A stretch of DNA of 64,000 nucleotides from NCBI GenBank assembly GCA_025526935.1, contig JAHLKD010000046.1:318118-382117 (forward strand), read 5' to 3'. The position numbers and the translations under genes are program-made. This DNA comes from Cladochytrium replicatum. Its lineage: Eukaryota; Chytridiomycota; Chytridiomycetes; Cladochytriales; Cladochytriaceae. The notes beneath the pieces were generated by a model. The model searched no databases, was not told the origin of the DNA, and saw only the letters and a program-made list of their open reading frames with translations. Below, piece by piece: positions 44,869 to 57,843 of this stretch. Position 1 is the stretch's first letter; each line of letters begins with the position of its first letter.

Positions 44869-46428
44869 ATGGAAAACTGCTTCGTTCCAGTTCTGCTATT
44901 TCTAGGCACGCTATTCTCATTTAAGCGCAATGATGGAGCAACCCGACCGCCAGACGAACCGGGGGCATTCCCTGATGGATATGCATCTGGATCATCAAGA
45001 ACGTCGCTGGACTCTCCTCCACTGAGTGTATCCGCCGAAGAAGAGGAGTATTTTGCTGTCCCACCAACGCCAATCGTTGAATGTGCTATGGCTCCTTCGT
45101 CACCTTCCGCTAACGTATCCATAGCATCCACTCTGGTCGACCACTCAAACAGCTCTCAAACGGGCTTAGATTGGCAGGATTTCACCTGTCTGTTACCAAT
45201 CACAGAAGCGGATGAATATGTGGTTGACGTGGAAGACTTGGTCATTGAAGATGTTCAAGACACAGACGACGAAGGAAACAGCTCCACGCCGCTCCTTTCA
45301 ATCTCGCCTATTGTCGATCCGGTTGACTCTCTTCAAAACGTGCCCGCCCGCTTCCTTCAGCCGCTTGAAGAGTATTTCCACATTGAGGAGCCGTTGCAGT
45401 CCGAAGAAAGCTCTGTGCAATTACTTCCGATATCACCCAACCCTACTCCCAACGAAGAGCCGTCGTATCAAGCACCTTTGGTTGAAATGTTCAATAGGGT
45501 GTACGAGTCATACAGATTGTTACAAAACGGTGACGAAGAGTCTGAAGACGATGATGACGAAGACTCAAGAGATCAGGAAGAGACAGATCCCGATGCAATG
45601 GTTCAATGGGACTGGCAGTGGGACTGGGATCATTCTTCCCGGATCGGGGAAGAGGAAGAGGAGGAAGGTGACGAAAGTGACGACTATTTGCAGAACGATT
45701 TCCCTTTCGCCCGCTTTCCTGAGGTGGAACCCATTGAGGATGGTGAAGAATGCGGTGACTGCGTAGATGGAGCAGATGACGAAGATGAAGAGGACGAAGA
45801 TGCCGACCAAGAAGATTTTGGTGAGGACGAATCCGAGGAGCAACAAAACGGGAGTGATTCTGCTGAAACACTCAACGAAACTCCACGCCATACTCGAATT
45901 TTCCGCACCGAAAACATAATGGTAATAGCCGTCTTCCGCCCTTCGAACACACTGTTGCTAGTTATAGACCGACTTGGCTTGATATCGAATCCTGGCTCTC
46001 TACCTGGGCTCGAAGCAATCTTTGGAACTCCTCAACTACAAGGTCAGCCACCAGCATCCAAAGAAGCAGTTGATTGCCTTCCTGTCGTTGACGTCACTGG
46101 GAGTGAGGAGCGTTGTCTTATATGCCAAGAGAACCTGTATAATCCGGAAGACCATGATCACAATGAGGATACGGATGTTGAAGCCTCCCCGTACGATAGG
46201 AGCCGGTGTCTACAGATGCCGTGCAATCACGTTTTTCATGAAGATGAGCTGAAGGAATGGCTAAGACGCTCCAATAGCTGCCCTGCGTGCCGGTATGAGC
46301 TGATGACCGCTAACCCAGGTTTGTATTTGCCTGCATAGACTCCTCGACCCTTCTGATATTGTTTCACCGCAGAGTACAATGAAACTGTACGTCAGCGAAT
46401 GGAGGCACGGAGTCGTGAAATCTCATGA
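44869..46428 (+). CDS. RING-H2 E3 ubiquitin ligase candidate
   Basis: Two exons, 44869-46318 and 46373-46428, join in phase to 501 residues. The N-terminus MENCFVPVLLFLGTLFSF is hydrophobic and could be a signal anchor. The middle is Ser/Pro-rich, then strongly acidic (Asp/Glu runs at about 225-340, with WDWQWDWDHS). The C-terminus has a RING-H2 finger: CLIC, a loop of ~27 residues, PCNHVFHEDELKEWL, then CPACRYEL. The second exon adds EYNETVRQRMEARSREIS, and the join 'MTANPEYNE' resembles the conserved 'CRYEL-x-DPEYN' tail of RNF126/RNF181-type ligases. All eight zinc ligands are present. An E2-binding ubiquitin ligase role follows from the family; substrate and location are unknown. The ATG at 44869 is the first in frame. 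Confidence 0.85.
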
Positions 46429-46806
46429 TCATTTTGGAAACAGCACATGTGCGCTTTTTTTCCTCATCTCCAATTTTTTTAAACTACGCCAAATATGGAC
46501 CTTATCTTCATTACTTCTTTCATTATATACTTTCTCCTGCGGCCACACAAGTTGATTTGACAGCTTTCCACGTTTTTGTTCAGCTGTTGCAGTTCCAGTT
46601 TGCTGTTTTGTTTTTTTGTGTTTACACCGACCTCTTCGCCTTTTTTAAAATTCCAATTGTGTTAAAAATGTCTTTCGTTTGCCGTTGTACAGACGTTTTT
46701 GGGCAGTCCGACCATTGATCTCCCCCTTCCAAAGTAATCCACAATAGGTAAATTGTTTGTGGATTGGAACGCCAACTTCCATTTTAGGCATATTGCATTC
46801 TCAGAC
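46429..46806. other. Intergenic, 5' region of MCM4
   Basis: T-rich sequence without a gene. It holds the 3' end of the RING gene transcript and the promoter of MCM4. Confidence 0.5.
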
Positions 46807-49800
46807 ATGTCTGGAAGTCGCAACGATAACGACATCATTCCATCAAGCCCGTCGCTCGGAAGCAGTAGTCCGTCTGTGTCCCAGCGAGCCGCATCTTCGG
46901 GTACTGCTGGAACTCCCTCACGAGTTCGGATTGGGCATGGCCCAGCCGCACCTGCCACCGACGCTCTTAATTCAATCCCCGACTCCCAAATCGACGATCC
47001 CGCATCATCTCCACTCTCCATTCCAACTTTGAAAAGAGCTCGGACGGAGCAATCAGTTGAACATCTATCACAGGAGATCGGTGGAGAACCAGGAGCTACC
47101 GCATCATCCTTTGGAAGCAGATCCAACACTGAACGACCGGGATCAGGCTCGTTGGAACTTGGTGGGCTTGTTGGCCATGAAATTATTCCAGCGTCTCAGG
47201 AAATCGGGGAGCAAACCAGCCGTGCCATTCGCACTGCTCAGAGCAAAAGTGGAGCAATAGATCGACTTTTTCTGTCTTCATCCTCACTCGGCGCACCGTC
47301 GCCGACCGTGAGCCGAATTGCCCCGCTGTTGACAAGCGAAATCCCTCTTCCGGAATCACCATACCCAAGTATTAAGTTATCACGAACTATTTTACATCAA
47401 CTGTGATTGCTGATCTTCACCTTTTTAGATGCACATATTGGTAGCGTCTCCTCCCCCCTAGCCTATCCTGCTTCGTCAAGCCCTAACCGTGCTCGGGGCC
47501 AGTCTCAATCTAAGCGAGAAACAAGCGGTCGATTGCAAGGATCAAGTCAGCAGCCGCGGTACTCTTCACAGCTTGATTCCCAAGGATTTCGCATCGAACT
47601 GGTTTCCACTCCTCGACATCGCCGTGGCGATATCTTCACGAACCGTACCCCTCGCCGGGCACCCCAGCGGGCTAATGATTCTTTGGCGGGCAGTGCTCCA
47701 GGAACTCCCCGCGATGGATCATTGGGCCTGGCACCTTCAATGTCCAACGCGTCCGTGACAGATATGGACATGGACGATGAAATGGCTAGCCGTGTCATCT
47801 GGGGAACAACCGTCAATATCGACGAATCCGTGAAAGCCTTTAGGAATTTCCTGAAAAACTTTCGCAAGGCTGACGCACTTCCGGCTGGAATTGAGCCTAA
47901 ACCTGAAGAGCTTCAGCCGTTCTACCCGAATCTGTTGCAGATGGTAATTATCAACTGCAATGCATTGGCTTAGTACTAAAGTGCTCATGGATTTCACAGT
48001 TGAAAGAGAGCCAGATGCTCGACATGAATCTTGACTGTCAGAACCTTTTTGGATTTGAAAGCTCTCGAAATCTCTACTATCAGCTCATTCGCTATCCTCA
48101 GGAAATTATTCCTGTCATGGACCATACACTCACGGAGGTCTTTATCAATACGTTCGAGGATGTAGATTTGGAGGGGCAAGCAATGAGGGTACGAGGACGG
48201 ACTATCATTGCTGTTTGAGTTTATTGATTCGCCCATTTCAGGTCCGGCCATTCAATCTCAATCGCATGGTCAATCTGAGACAGCTTGACCCCTCTGATAT
48301 TGACCAGCTGGTTACTGTCAAAGGACTGTTGATTCGTGCATCCACGGTGATCCCTGACCTGAAAGTTGGCAAGTGCTTTTGCTGTTCGATGGAGGCTCTT
48401 TAATAACTATTTGATTGCGATCTAGCGTTCTTTCGATGCCATGTCTGCGACCATACTCTCACGGTAGACGTAGATCGCGGCCGAATCAACGAGCCAACGA
48501 AATGCCCGAGGCCGGATTGCAACCAGAAGAACAGCCTTTTGCTGGTACATAACCGATGCGAGTTCGCGAACAAACAAATTTGGCGGCTTCAGGAGACTCC
48601 TGGTGAGGTCAATTAAGAGGCTCGACGGTCATGGTGAACTAATTTCTGAGGTATAGATGAAACGCCTGATGGAGAGACACCACACACCGTTTCGATGATG
48701 GTGTATGACGATCTCGTTGATGTTGCTAAACCCGGCGATCGGTAGGATACCAATTGAAGCACACCACAGCACCTAATGATCGGATAATCCCCAGACTGGA
48801 GATCACGGGAATCTTCCGCGGCGTTCCCGTTCGGGTCAACCCAAGAAAGCGTACAATCAAAGCGCTCTTCAAAACCTTTATTGATGTCGTGCACGTCAAA
48901 CGGTCGGACAGGAAACGCGTTGCTGTTGATCCTTCAATTCGTAACGAGAATGAGTTTGTGGTTGAGTGAGTGTTATTGCAGCGCAAGTTTTGACGCGAAC
49001 TCACTAACAAAATTTAAATCAGATTTGAAGAAGGGGATGCTGCAAAGAAAGTTAATCCGGTGGATGAAGAAGCGATTTTGGAGCTTTCCCAACGTCCAGA
49101 TCTGTATGAGCTCCTGGCACGATCCATTGGTAATAGAGGAGGCTCAAACCTGAACATAACCTAATTTCACTGTGAAGCTCCGTCCATATACGGCATGGAA
49201 GATGTGAAGAAAGGTGTTCTTTTGCAGCTATTTGGCGGCGCAAACAAGTTTGATGGGAAGTCTGGTTCTCCCAAAATCCGGTTTATAGACTTTTCGGGTT
49301 TTTTTGCCATTTTTGACATTCGTTTCTCAGAGGTGACATTAACGTTCTGCTGGTTGGAGATCCTGGTGTAGCGAAGTCTCAGTTGCTTCAGGTGAGCCAG
49401 CTTTAATGTCGTCTCCTTAACCACCGTAATGAGATTTGCGAAAGTACGTCAATAAGCTTGCCCCACGAGGCATCTATACTTCAGGCAAAGGATCATCTGC
49501 AGTAGGTTTGACCGCATATATTACACGCGACCCGGATTCCCGGCAGCTGGTTCTTGAAAGGTTGGCGACTTCGGTGTAACTGTGGTATTTATCGTAATCT
49601 GTCTATTCCAGCGGTGCTCTCGTCTTAAGTGACGGGGGAGTTTGTTGTATTGACGAGTTCGACAAGATGTCCGACCACACTCGGGCAGTTCTTCACGAAG
49701 TCATGGTTCGCGATTGCTTGAGTCTATCTCCATATATATTCTGACATGTTTTTGTTACAGGAGCAACAGACGATTTCGGTTGCAAAGGCTGGAATCATCA

Positions 49801-50863
49801 CAACGCTTAACGCACGGACGTCGATCCTTGCTTCGGCTAACCCAATCAACTCCAAATTTGACACACGGTTGTCCATGGTTCACAACATCAACCTTCCTCC
49901 TTCATTGATTTCTCGGTACACATGACGCTTCGCGGTATTGACGTGTCCTAAACAATTTCGGTATCTTATTTAGGTTTGACTTGCTGTATTTGGTTCTTGA
50001 CGTGCCAAACGAACGCGATGATCGAAGGCTTGCGCAGCACTTAGTAAATCTCTATCTCGATGAGACTCCTCAAGTTTCAGCTGAAGATTATGTGGTAAGG
50101 CACCCGCCGTCAAACCGTTACTGAGTTAATGAAAGGTTTCCCCAAATGAAGCCCATTGAACTGTTCGCGAAGTATATTAACTTCGCTCGAACTAAGATTG
50201 ACCCAGTCATATCCGAGGATGCTGGAAAGGCTTTGATTGATCATTTCGTTAACATGAGGCAGATGGGGTCGGGAGGAGGGCAGCGTGTCGTATCCGCAAC
50301 TACCCGACAGCTAGAGAGTATGATCAGGTTGTCGGAGGCGCACGCGAGAATGAGGTTTGCCGTGAATCATTCAGTCCAAACTCACAGGTTGTCTTATTTC
50401 TTTAATTTTAGACTTTCCGAAGTGGTGGACAAAGCGGACGTCGATGAAGCACACCGGTACTGCCAAACCACCCTTCAAATTTTAGCATACTAAAAAATCG
50501 TCAGATTGATTGTTACCGCATTGCAGACTTCTGCAATCGACCCACGCACAGGAAGGATAGACTTGGATCTTGTGAATACTGGAATCAGTGCAAGCTACCG
50601 TTCGGCTCGGTTGAAGAAACGCGCGGGTTTGAAGAAACTCATTGAGCAGCGTGGTGGAGGGAATACGCCAATAATGAAGTCGGATTTACTTCGCGAATTT
50701 CGGGCGGCTATGCAGGAGGTGTGTACGGAAAGATTTCCAGTTTTGCGCATTAATTCATCGGATCTCGCAGACCATCAGCGAAGAGGAATTCAACGTTATG
50801 CTCAATGATCTTGCTGACGAAAATTTAGTCACTGTTGCGGCAAGGACAGTGACAAGAATATGA
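46807..50863 (+). CDS. MCM4: DNA replication licensing factor MCM4
   Basis: About 17 exons join in phase. MCM4 is one of six subunits of the nuclear MCM2-7 helicase loaded at origins. The N-terminal ~250 residues are Ser/Pro-rich with several SP/TP sites, as in other MCM4 proteins phosphorylated by DDK and CDK. Then come [25 protein letters not shown] with CPRPDC (zinc finger), and [15 protein letters not shown]. The AAA+ core has Walker [12 protein letters not shown], Walker B CIDEFDKM, sensor 1 [11 protein letters not shown] and the arginine finger SRFDL. The lid segment ends [18 protein letters not shown], and a short winged-helix-like tail ends at 50863. Several donors depart from GTRAGT (GTTCGC, GTTGGC, GTTTGC), and one is GC (48369). 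The start MSGSRNDND is the first ATG in the open frame. No disabling change was found. Confidence 0.96.
48369..48425 (+). other. Candidate GC-AG intron in MCM4
   Basis: The conserved sequence [14 protein letters not shown] is obtained only by joining GTTG|GCAAGT to TCTAG|CGTTC. GCAAGT is the standard GC-type donor. The GT choices nearby break the phase. Confidence 0.75.
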
Positions 50864-51748
50864 CGTTAAATACCTCAGGCGTTAAATAATTCAAATGATT
50901 TGCTGCGAAGAATGGTGACGGGTTGTTTTCTTGTTATTCAGTTAACATATTAGAACGCCCGGGAAAAATGTGAAGATCAACCGACTTCGCACATTCTCCT
51001 GTGCAGTCGCAAATCAAAACAACCACGAAGATGCCTACTCTAACAAACCATTAAACGTTGAAAAATCAACGAACAAGTAGATCCAGAGAGCCAGCCCCTG
51101 ATAATGATTTATACAGCTTAGTGATACGCTGGCAATAGCCCAGTACAATTGTTGGTAGCATTTTATAATATCCGTGTCGGGCGTAGAAAAATTTGCAGAA
51201 ACAAAAAAGATAATGTTGAATGTTAGTTTCTTTCATTAAAAGTTTTCTTTCTTTATTTGGTTCTTTCAAAAAGAGAAGAGTTTGACTGAGGATGTAAAAC
51301 GGGTAACTTTGTTCCTCAGATTTGAAACCTTAAACTTTGGGTTCTATTGCTGGTGGTTTTTCCACCACGCTAAATTGTTGTGAGAAATCAATTTTTCTTG
51401 TTTTTATTTGTGTTTTTATTATTCTTTGGAGGAAAAATTTAAGCTGGTGCTAATTTTCCAGAGCACCAGGAGGCTTGGAGGAACTTGCCAAACGAGGAAA
51501 GCAGACGCAGCGGCTAAAGTGGCAGGTGGTGTGGATGAAAAAAGTAAGGGAGGCTTGATGAGGAGAGGAGAACATACAATAGGTGTCAGCCTTGAGCTTC
51601 AATAGATGTAAACAAGTACCTCTCATCAAGAACCTTACCTCGATCAAAATACGAAATTCCAAAGTTTGGTTTGATGGTGATGTGATTTTGGTGGTGCTGG
51701 ACTGGGCATTGGTTAGGAGATAGTCCTCAGGATGTAGTATGTGTGTGT
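50864..51748. other. Intergenic, no gene seen
   Basis: Downstream of MCM4 the frames are short. The stretch 51240-51430 is T-rich and low in complexity. The hAT copy 4 terminus begins at 51749. Confidence 0.45.
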
Positions 51749-53188
51749 TAAGGATCGGCGGGTTTTATGTGGATCAGGTTCATTGACCAAAAATGTACCT
51801 GGCCCGATTGCTGGGTTTTCAGGAAAAATTTTCAGGTCGGATCCAGGTCGGGTATCAGGTCCAGTAGGCAAAACCCTGATCGGGTCAACATTCAGACCCA
51901 AGTAAAACCTGAAGTGATAAGGAAGCTAAAACAAAGCTATTGTTCTTTCTGTCCACACGGACACTTTCCAAGAAGACGCAATATAAGTTTTGTATGTATC
52001 AAACAATTTTGCATCACAACAGACATCGAGGCATGTATTTTCTGTCCACCCGGACACTTTCTCAACTCATTGACGTACTTCAGTTATCTCTACCCAATAC
52101 AACTAACCTCTCTATCAATGTTACTAGCAATAAGATTCTGTCCACCCGGACACTTTCTTAACTCATTGACGGTACTTGAGTGATCTCTATCAAGTACAAA
52201 CTAACATCTCTATCAATATTACTAGCAATAAGATTCTGTCCACCCGGACACTTTCCCAACTCATTGACGGTACTTCAGTGATCTCTATCCAATACAACTA
52301 ACCTCTCTATCAATGTAACTAGCAATACGATTCTGTCCCACCTGGACACTTTCCAAGAAGTCGCAACACAATTCTGGAACAATCAATTTCTACCACGACA
52401 AACCTCGAGAGCTGTGCTTTCTGTGCACATGGACACTTAGAGTCTGTAATGCTCCAGCCACACCACAACAAAATGGACAAGCGTGAGGCAGTGTCTGACG
52501 CAAGCCAAAGACTGGTGGACAGTCATCTGCTTGACACACAGAAGCGAAGTCTGCCAGCCCCAAATTTCAGAGGCGTCCAGCAAGAGGAACAGCATGCAGG
52601 ACAAACGCAGACATATATCAGGATACGGTGGCAACAACAGCTCTCGAGAGCCTGGCTCCACATCTTCTTCCAATGACTCCAGCGAGTTGGGCCGGCTTCT
52701 CAGCATTCACCAGAGCTTCCTGCCGAAGTTAGTTTTGCTGACTCTTCAGTGCGACAAGAGCCAGCAGCTGGATCAGTTCAACCATCAATGCTTTCATCAG
52801 ACGCAGATGTTGAAGCATGTCGGACTGGAGAGGTAGTCGAGGCGGCATAGCGAAGGATTACTAAGGTTGATAATGGACTGAGAACATGTTTGGTTGCAAA
52901 ATGCAAGTGGAGCCGGAAGGTCGATAAGACGGGATCAACAAAAAACTTCCTCCAGCATCTGATGGAAGTATTGCCAGGTCGCTTGGACTGTTGGACATCG
53001 TTCCCAAGGGACAACAGACATTGAATTTCCGCTCGCTGGAGAAGGAGCAAGACTTTGTGTTCAATCTAGGCGTAGCGTGGCTGTCGATTTTGGAGTGGAT
53101 TGCTGCAGACAATCAGGCTTTTACTGTTGTGGAGAACGAGTTCTTTGTCAGCATGCTGAAGACTTTTCAGCCAAACTATACACCAAAG
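51749..53188 (+). mobile_element. hAT copy 4, cut by Copia A
   Basis: It starts with the end-B terminus TAAGGATCGGCGGGT, a diverged GGGTC block, array units (51940-52350) and the transposase gene in plus orientation. The sequence stops at ACACCAAAG, in the middle of the transposase coding region, exactly where the Copia A LTR begins. The remaining part should lie beyond the nested elements. Confidence 0.85.
52473..53188 (+). pseudogene. hAT transposase N-terminal fragment (copy 4)
   Basis: Starting at ATG 52473, this matches the start of the copy 2 transposase (SDASQRLVDSH, ending MLKTFQPNYTPK) with several frame changes, including loss of part of the BED finger (LQHLMEVLP replaces HLKNHHGS). 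It ends at the Copia insertion. Confidence 0.85.
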
Positions 53189-53786
53189 TGTTGAACAAAG
53201 CTGTGGTCTGGATCCTCAGGTTGTGTGTGTGTCGATTCACGGGTTAATGTTAGTAAGAGATGAATAAAGAAGATTGCGAGTCACAAGTGCTAGCGCAAGA
53301 GAATGCTCCTTGTGTGTATCGCCACAGGCTCCTTAAATAAGAGTACTGTCATTTTGGCTTTTCCTTCTGGAAGATCTCGATCGCAGTGATAAGGTTTGAC
53401 TCTTCTTCTCACAAGCGTAGCGAAGCATAATCATGCTTAGCTGTGCGTGAGATCTAGCTCTCCTCAACAGGATTGTTCTCGCACATGATTCCCACGAACA
53501 CGGTAATCATATGTAAACCTTCGCTCTGATCTGATCCGGGCTTCACTTCTACAAGTGGATAGTAGAAAAGTAATGACAGTTTACTATACCTATGGCCGCA
53601 ATAAATATAACCCATGAAGAAATAACCAGAGGTATCCAAACTCGTAATAGATCATCATCTATATGCTTTAGTTCAATAGTTAGAAATGTTGCTCAGTGAA
53701 GAGTGACATTTCTGTATATCGGGCGTTTGTGTTTTTGTACTATCAATGACTGGATTGGCCAAGTCCATCAATCGAAATACTTAACA
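53189..53786 (-). repeat. 3' LTR of Copia A (598 bp)
   Basis: Read on the minus strand it runs TGTTAAGTATTTCG ... TTGTTCAACA, with TG...CA ends, and is preceded by the purine tract GAGGGGGTG. It is closely similar to the LTRs at 57844 and 60094. Confidence 0.92.
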
Positions 53787-54888
53787 CACCCCCTCAGTCA
53801 TTAGACCGGTACAACCGAGAGTATCACTTAATCAATCATATCTTCCTGTAAATGCTGAAGTTGATATTCCATTGAAAATAAAGGTGAGTTGTATGGACAT
53901 CGCCAGTCGGTCGTTCAAGATAGTATATTAAGTGAAGACTGACTGACTAGCCCCAACGAGCCCCTGTGTTTAAGGTATAATTTACTTCCAAGAGGTTTAG
54001 TTAAGATGTCCGCGATCATATCAGAAGTATCCATATGGTGTAACTCCTGATGTTTCTGTTCAACTTGGAGATTCACAAATCTCTCGCGAACGTCCATGTG
54101 TTTAGTCCGTTTGTTGTTGAACAGATTGTTTGCGATGGATTCGGTGGATTGATTGTCTTGCCATAAACGGAGCGGATTGAACGACGTAATCCCGATACCC
54201 GTCATAAGATTTTTCATCCACTTCATCTCACACGCTGGTTCGTTCAATGCATACAGTTCGGCTTCTGACGACGAGGCTGCAATAGTCTGTTGTCGAATCG
54301 ACTGCTAACTGATTGCCTCATTAGCGAACATTACCACGTAACCGGTTCGTGAGTATCTATCTGCATCGCCCGCCCAGTCTGCATCGGCATAACCTTGTGG
54401 GTTGTTAGCCAAATCAAACATGTAGAGACCGTCGGGTCTTAGCATCGGAGACGTGATACCAGTCCGTGTATAGTGTAAACTGTAATCCCAAGTACCGAGT
54501 AAATATCCTTGTAATCGATACAGAGCCTTTGATTCTGACTGTCGAGGATCAATCTGATGTTGTGCCAAAATATTGACTGCGTATGAAATAAGGTTCGGCG
54601 GGTCCGGGTCGGGTCCGGGTTTCAGTGGTGACCCGCACCAAACCCTTTGGGTCGGGTCGTGTTTGTCTGGGGACCCGCAGGGTCACTGACGGGTACAAAG
54701 GGAATACCCGGACCCGAAGTGGTTGAAACCCGTACCCGACCCTGACCCGCCGGGTTTTTGCTGCCCAGGAGAGGATTGATTGAATTTTGAGTTAGACCAC
54801 GGATATTTACATGAACACTTTGTGTCTGTGTGGACAGTGTGTATTTTAGAAACACTATCGTTAAAAGAAACAAAACTCCACTGAGCAA

Positions 54889-56570
54889 TCACAAGTTGAT
54901 AGGTGGAACAGCCCAAATCAGCTTCTGTATCTGGTTCATATCGTCAGAGTCCCATCCACCACTGGTTACGTCCTTCGCCAACCCAGTCCTGATGAACCAA
55001 TCAATGTCGTCATTTGAAAGCATGAAATCCTTGGCTAAACCTGTCTTCCAAGGTTTCCAATCCACCTCAGGGAGCGTTATGGACGAAAGATGCCCGATGT
55101 ATGCCGTCCAGAACCTTAGCCACTCAGAAGGATATGCATCCACTAATGCCCTGAACATGCGATAGATAGTGGCAGACGTACTTATCAAATTATTGTGCCG
55201 TATCCAGTTTCCAAGCAAAATGTGCACCCTAAGAAGAGTAAGGCTGCTCCGAGCACTGCTACTTGAAGTTGATATTCGGCTTGAGCGGTCGTCTGATTCA
55301 ACAAATATGGGCCGTAAAAACTCATTTCGGGAGAGGACTTTGTAGTTTACGTTGACGTACTTGATTGATGGTGGAAGAGACGGCAATTTAAGGTCATAAA
55401 TAACCTCATTGATCTTATGCATCTGGAAGCAGATACCCTGGATGACCTCTTTCACCAAAAGGATAGCCGTACGACGGTGCTGCTGCAGGCTAAGCAATGC
55501 AAGGGAACTCGTTGGAGAACTGGTTTGATGTACCTTCGGAATTCTACCAATCCCCTTGATAGCCGACGATATGCTTATTGGGCCGCCTGTTGATGTTGGC
55601 GCCGCAGGTGCTGCAGCTTCTGAATGACCAGCCTGTCGTTTCAGAGCAGCAAGCTCTCCCTCCAAAGCGGTCACACGTGATTTCCATTGTGAAATCTCCT
55701 GGGAAGTCGCCTGCTTCTCCCTTTCCATTGCAGCAGTGATCTCCCTGAATCTTGCTAGCTCTTCGTGCTCGCCGTGCTGAATCAATTCACCCGCCCTGCC
55801 CAATTCATCAATGAGAGCCTTCTCTCGCACTTCTGCTGCAATGCGGGTCCTTCTCTCGTTCATTGCAGTCTCTTCAAGATCTTTTGTCATGTTCAACAGT
55901 CGTTCGGACAGTTTGAGGACCTGTTTTGTCCTTTCACGGTCCTCATCTGCTCGTTTGATGGTCGCTTGGAACTCGTCAACCTTTGCAGTGACAGGCATTC
56001 CTCTGTAAATGCCGTACTTGTGTCCCTGCCGCCTGTAAAGTCCAGAAATGTTGTTTCCTTCTGAAAGGAAGAGCTTTTCAAGCACTCCATACGATAGGCG
56101 TTTGCTGCTGTTATGAACTCCGTTCGTCCACTGCATTCATCGTGAATTTCGTTCAGGGCTTGACGAACTAGCTTGCTGTCAGAGTTAAGTCGGTCGATCA
56201 ACCCTTGAAGAACAAATCTTGGGCCGCATTCATCACGATTTGTTTGACAGTTGCTGATGAAGTCCTCCAAGTCGTAGCTGTGGCCGCTTGCTTTGAATTT
56301 TCGATACCAAAGTCGTATGTCTGAAGCAGGACAGAGTCCGTCGATGAGCAAATAGTCAGCATCTGCTTTAGTACCACGTCGCGCCGGTTTCTTTGAAGGA
56401 GCTATCTTTTTGACATCTGTCGATTTGACATCAAGGCCAACTTCTGCTTCTTCCACTTCAGAACCCGATCCCAGAGATGTTTCAGGTGCAGTCACAGGTT
56501 CTGCACTTGATTCTCTTTCCGATGATGGTCTGGATTGTTTTAACGCTCGCTTCTTTGTAGTTCGAGGCAT
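54889..56570 (-). pseudogene. ORF1 of hAT copy 3, one-base frameshift
   Basis: The copy is nearly identical to the intact ORF1 of copy 2. One T is missing near 56038 (codons for TTFLDF), splitting it into 56570-55893 and 56136-54889. Nearly all other differences are single substitutions, many silent or conservative. Confidence 0.88.
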
Positions 56571-56724
56571 GGTGTTTGTACTGTTTGTCGTGGGAAGATA
56601 CTGGCCCGGTGTTCTTAGCCGGAATGTTACAGGAATGTATGCTATAATACTTCCCTGACACTATAGTTTTCTACCCGATCTGAAAATAATAATAAGCTAG
56701 GGAAGAAACTGGCTAGTAACATTG

Positions 56725-56947
56725 ACAGAGAGGATTCTGTCCGGGTGGACAGAATCTTATTGCTAGTAAAATTGATAGAGAGGTTAGCTGTACTTGATAG
56801 AGATCACTGAAGTACCGTCAATGAGTTGAGAAAGTGTCCGGGTGGACAGAATCCTATTGCTAGTAACATTGCTAGTAACATTGATAGAGAGGTTAGTTGT
56901 ATTGGATAGAGATCACTGAAGTACCGTCAATGAGTTGGGAAAGTGTC
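56725..56947 (-). repeat. hAT array of copy 3
   Basis: About two units with GTGTCCGGGTGGACAGAATC. The last unit shares the variants GTTGGGAAAGTG and ATTGGATAG with one unit of copy 4 (52240-52310). Confidence 0.8.
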
Positions 56948-57843
56948 CGTATCATCGACATGCACGGTAGTGTGTTTGCGGGTATTGTTTGTTGGATTGT
57001 ATCGCCAGAAATGACAGATGTCTGCAAATTCCGCACGAAACCAACACTAAGATATTGTTTCCAAAGAGTTTTGTACCATTCTCGAGCTGCCTGGTGTAGA
57101 CCGTACAGACTTTTGATAAGTCTGCAGACGATGGGTTGATTCTGGAAATCTACTCGTCCGAAACCATGTGGGAGTTCGACGTAGTTCTCTTCTTCCAGTA
57201 TCGCATTGAGATATGCACCCTTGATGTCAAACTGGAATATGATCATGCCGACTGATGCTGCTAATGCAATCAGAAAACGGATCGTGGACTTTTTCGTAAC
57301 CGGAGAATAGGTCTCATCGAAATCGAATCCTTCAATCTGTGAAAATCCTCGTACGACCCAACGTGCTTTGAATCGAGTAATATTGCCATGTTCGTCAAGC
57401 TTATATGTGAAAACCCATTTGCCCAATAATAAATTCTGTCCATCAGGTAAAAACGTTTCGGCCCAAGTATTGTTGCCGACTAGTTGTGTGACTTCCTCCT
57501 TCATCGCCGCTAACCAGAATGGAGCCTCATCGGATCGTGATAAAGCCTCACGAAGAGTCTTTGGTGCAGTCCGTATATTTCCATTCGCAATTGGTTGTGT
57601 TGGATATGAGGAATCGGCCTTCAGGGTCCAATCGATATTAGGAACGTACCAGGTAAACAAGGAATTTTGTTTCCTTTTGGCGTTTGACAAATTTGCACTT
57701 GCTTGACATTTTCGTTTTCTTGCTGCATACGCTTCGTCGACATCTTCTCCAATGAATTGAAGATCACTTTCGAGTTGTGCATCAGATTCTTCTACAGGAG
57801 ATACAGAACACAAATTCGGAGATTCTTCAGTAATGGATTGTGG

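Larger units (their letters stand above)
54589..56947 (-). mobile_element. hAT copy 3, inserted in Copia A, end B lost
   Basis: It starts TAAGGTTCGGCGGGT (end A) directly after Copia coding sequence, then the GGGTC block, ORF1 in minus orientation and array units (56725-56945). It stops abruptly in a unit at GTGTCCG, half of the palindromic core, and Copia sequence follows. The expected end-B terminus and the second target duplication (GTATGAAA on the left) are absent, so a deletion removed this side. Confidence 0.88.
53787..57843 (-). mobile_element. Copia A internal region, split by hAT copy 3
   Basis: Minus-strand pol in two pieces. The upstream piece (57843-56948) encodes the segment before and the first half of reverse transcriptase (RFKARWVVRGFSQIEGFDFD, LIALAASVGMIIFQFDIKGAYLNA, CRLIKSLYGLHQAAREWYK, ending near VHVDD in another frame). 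The downstream piece (54588-53915) resumes at SYAVNILAQHQIDP and carries RNase H (GYADADWAGD, TIAASSSEAELYALNE, KHMDVRERFV, MIADILTKPL). About 100 codons between VDD and SYAVN are missing. At 57,843 the element is cut by the LTR of Copia B, so gag, protease and integrase are absent here. Confidence 0.88.
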
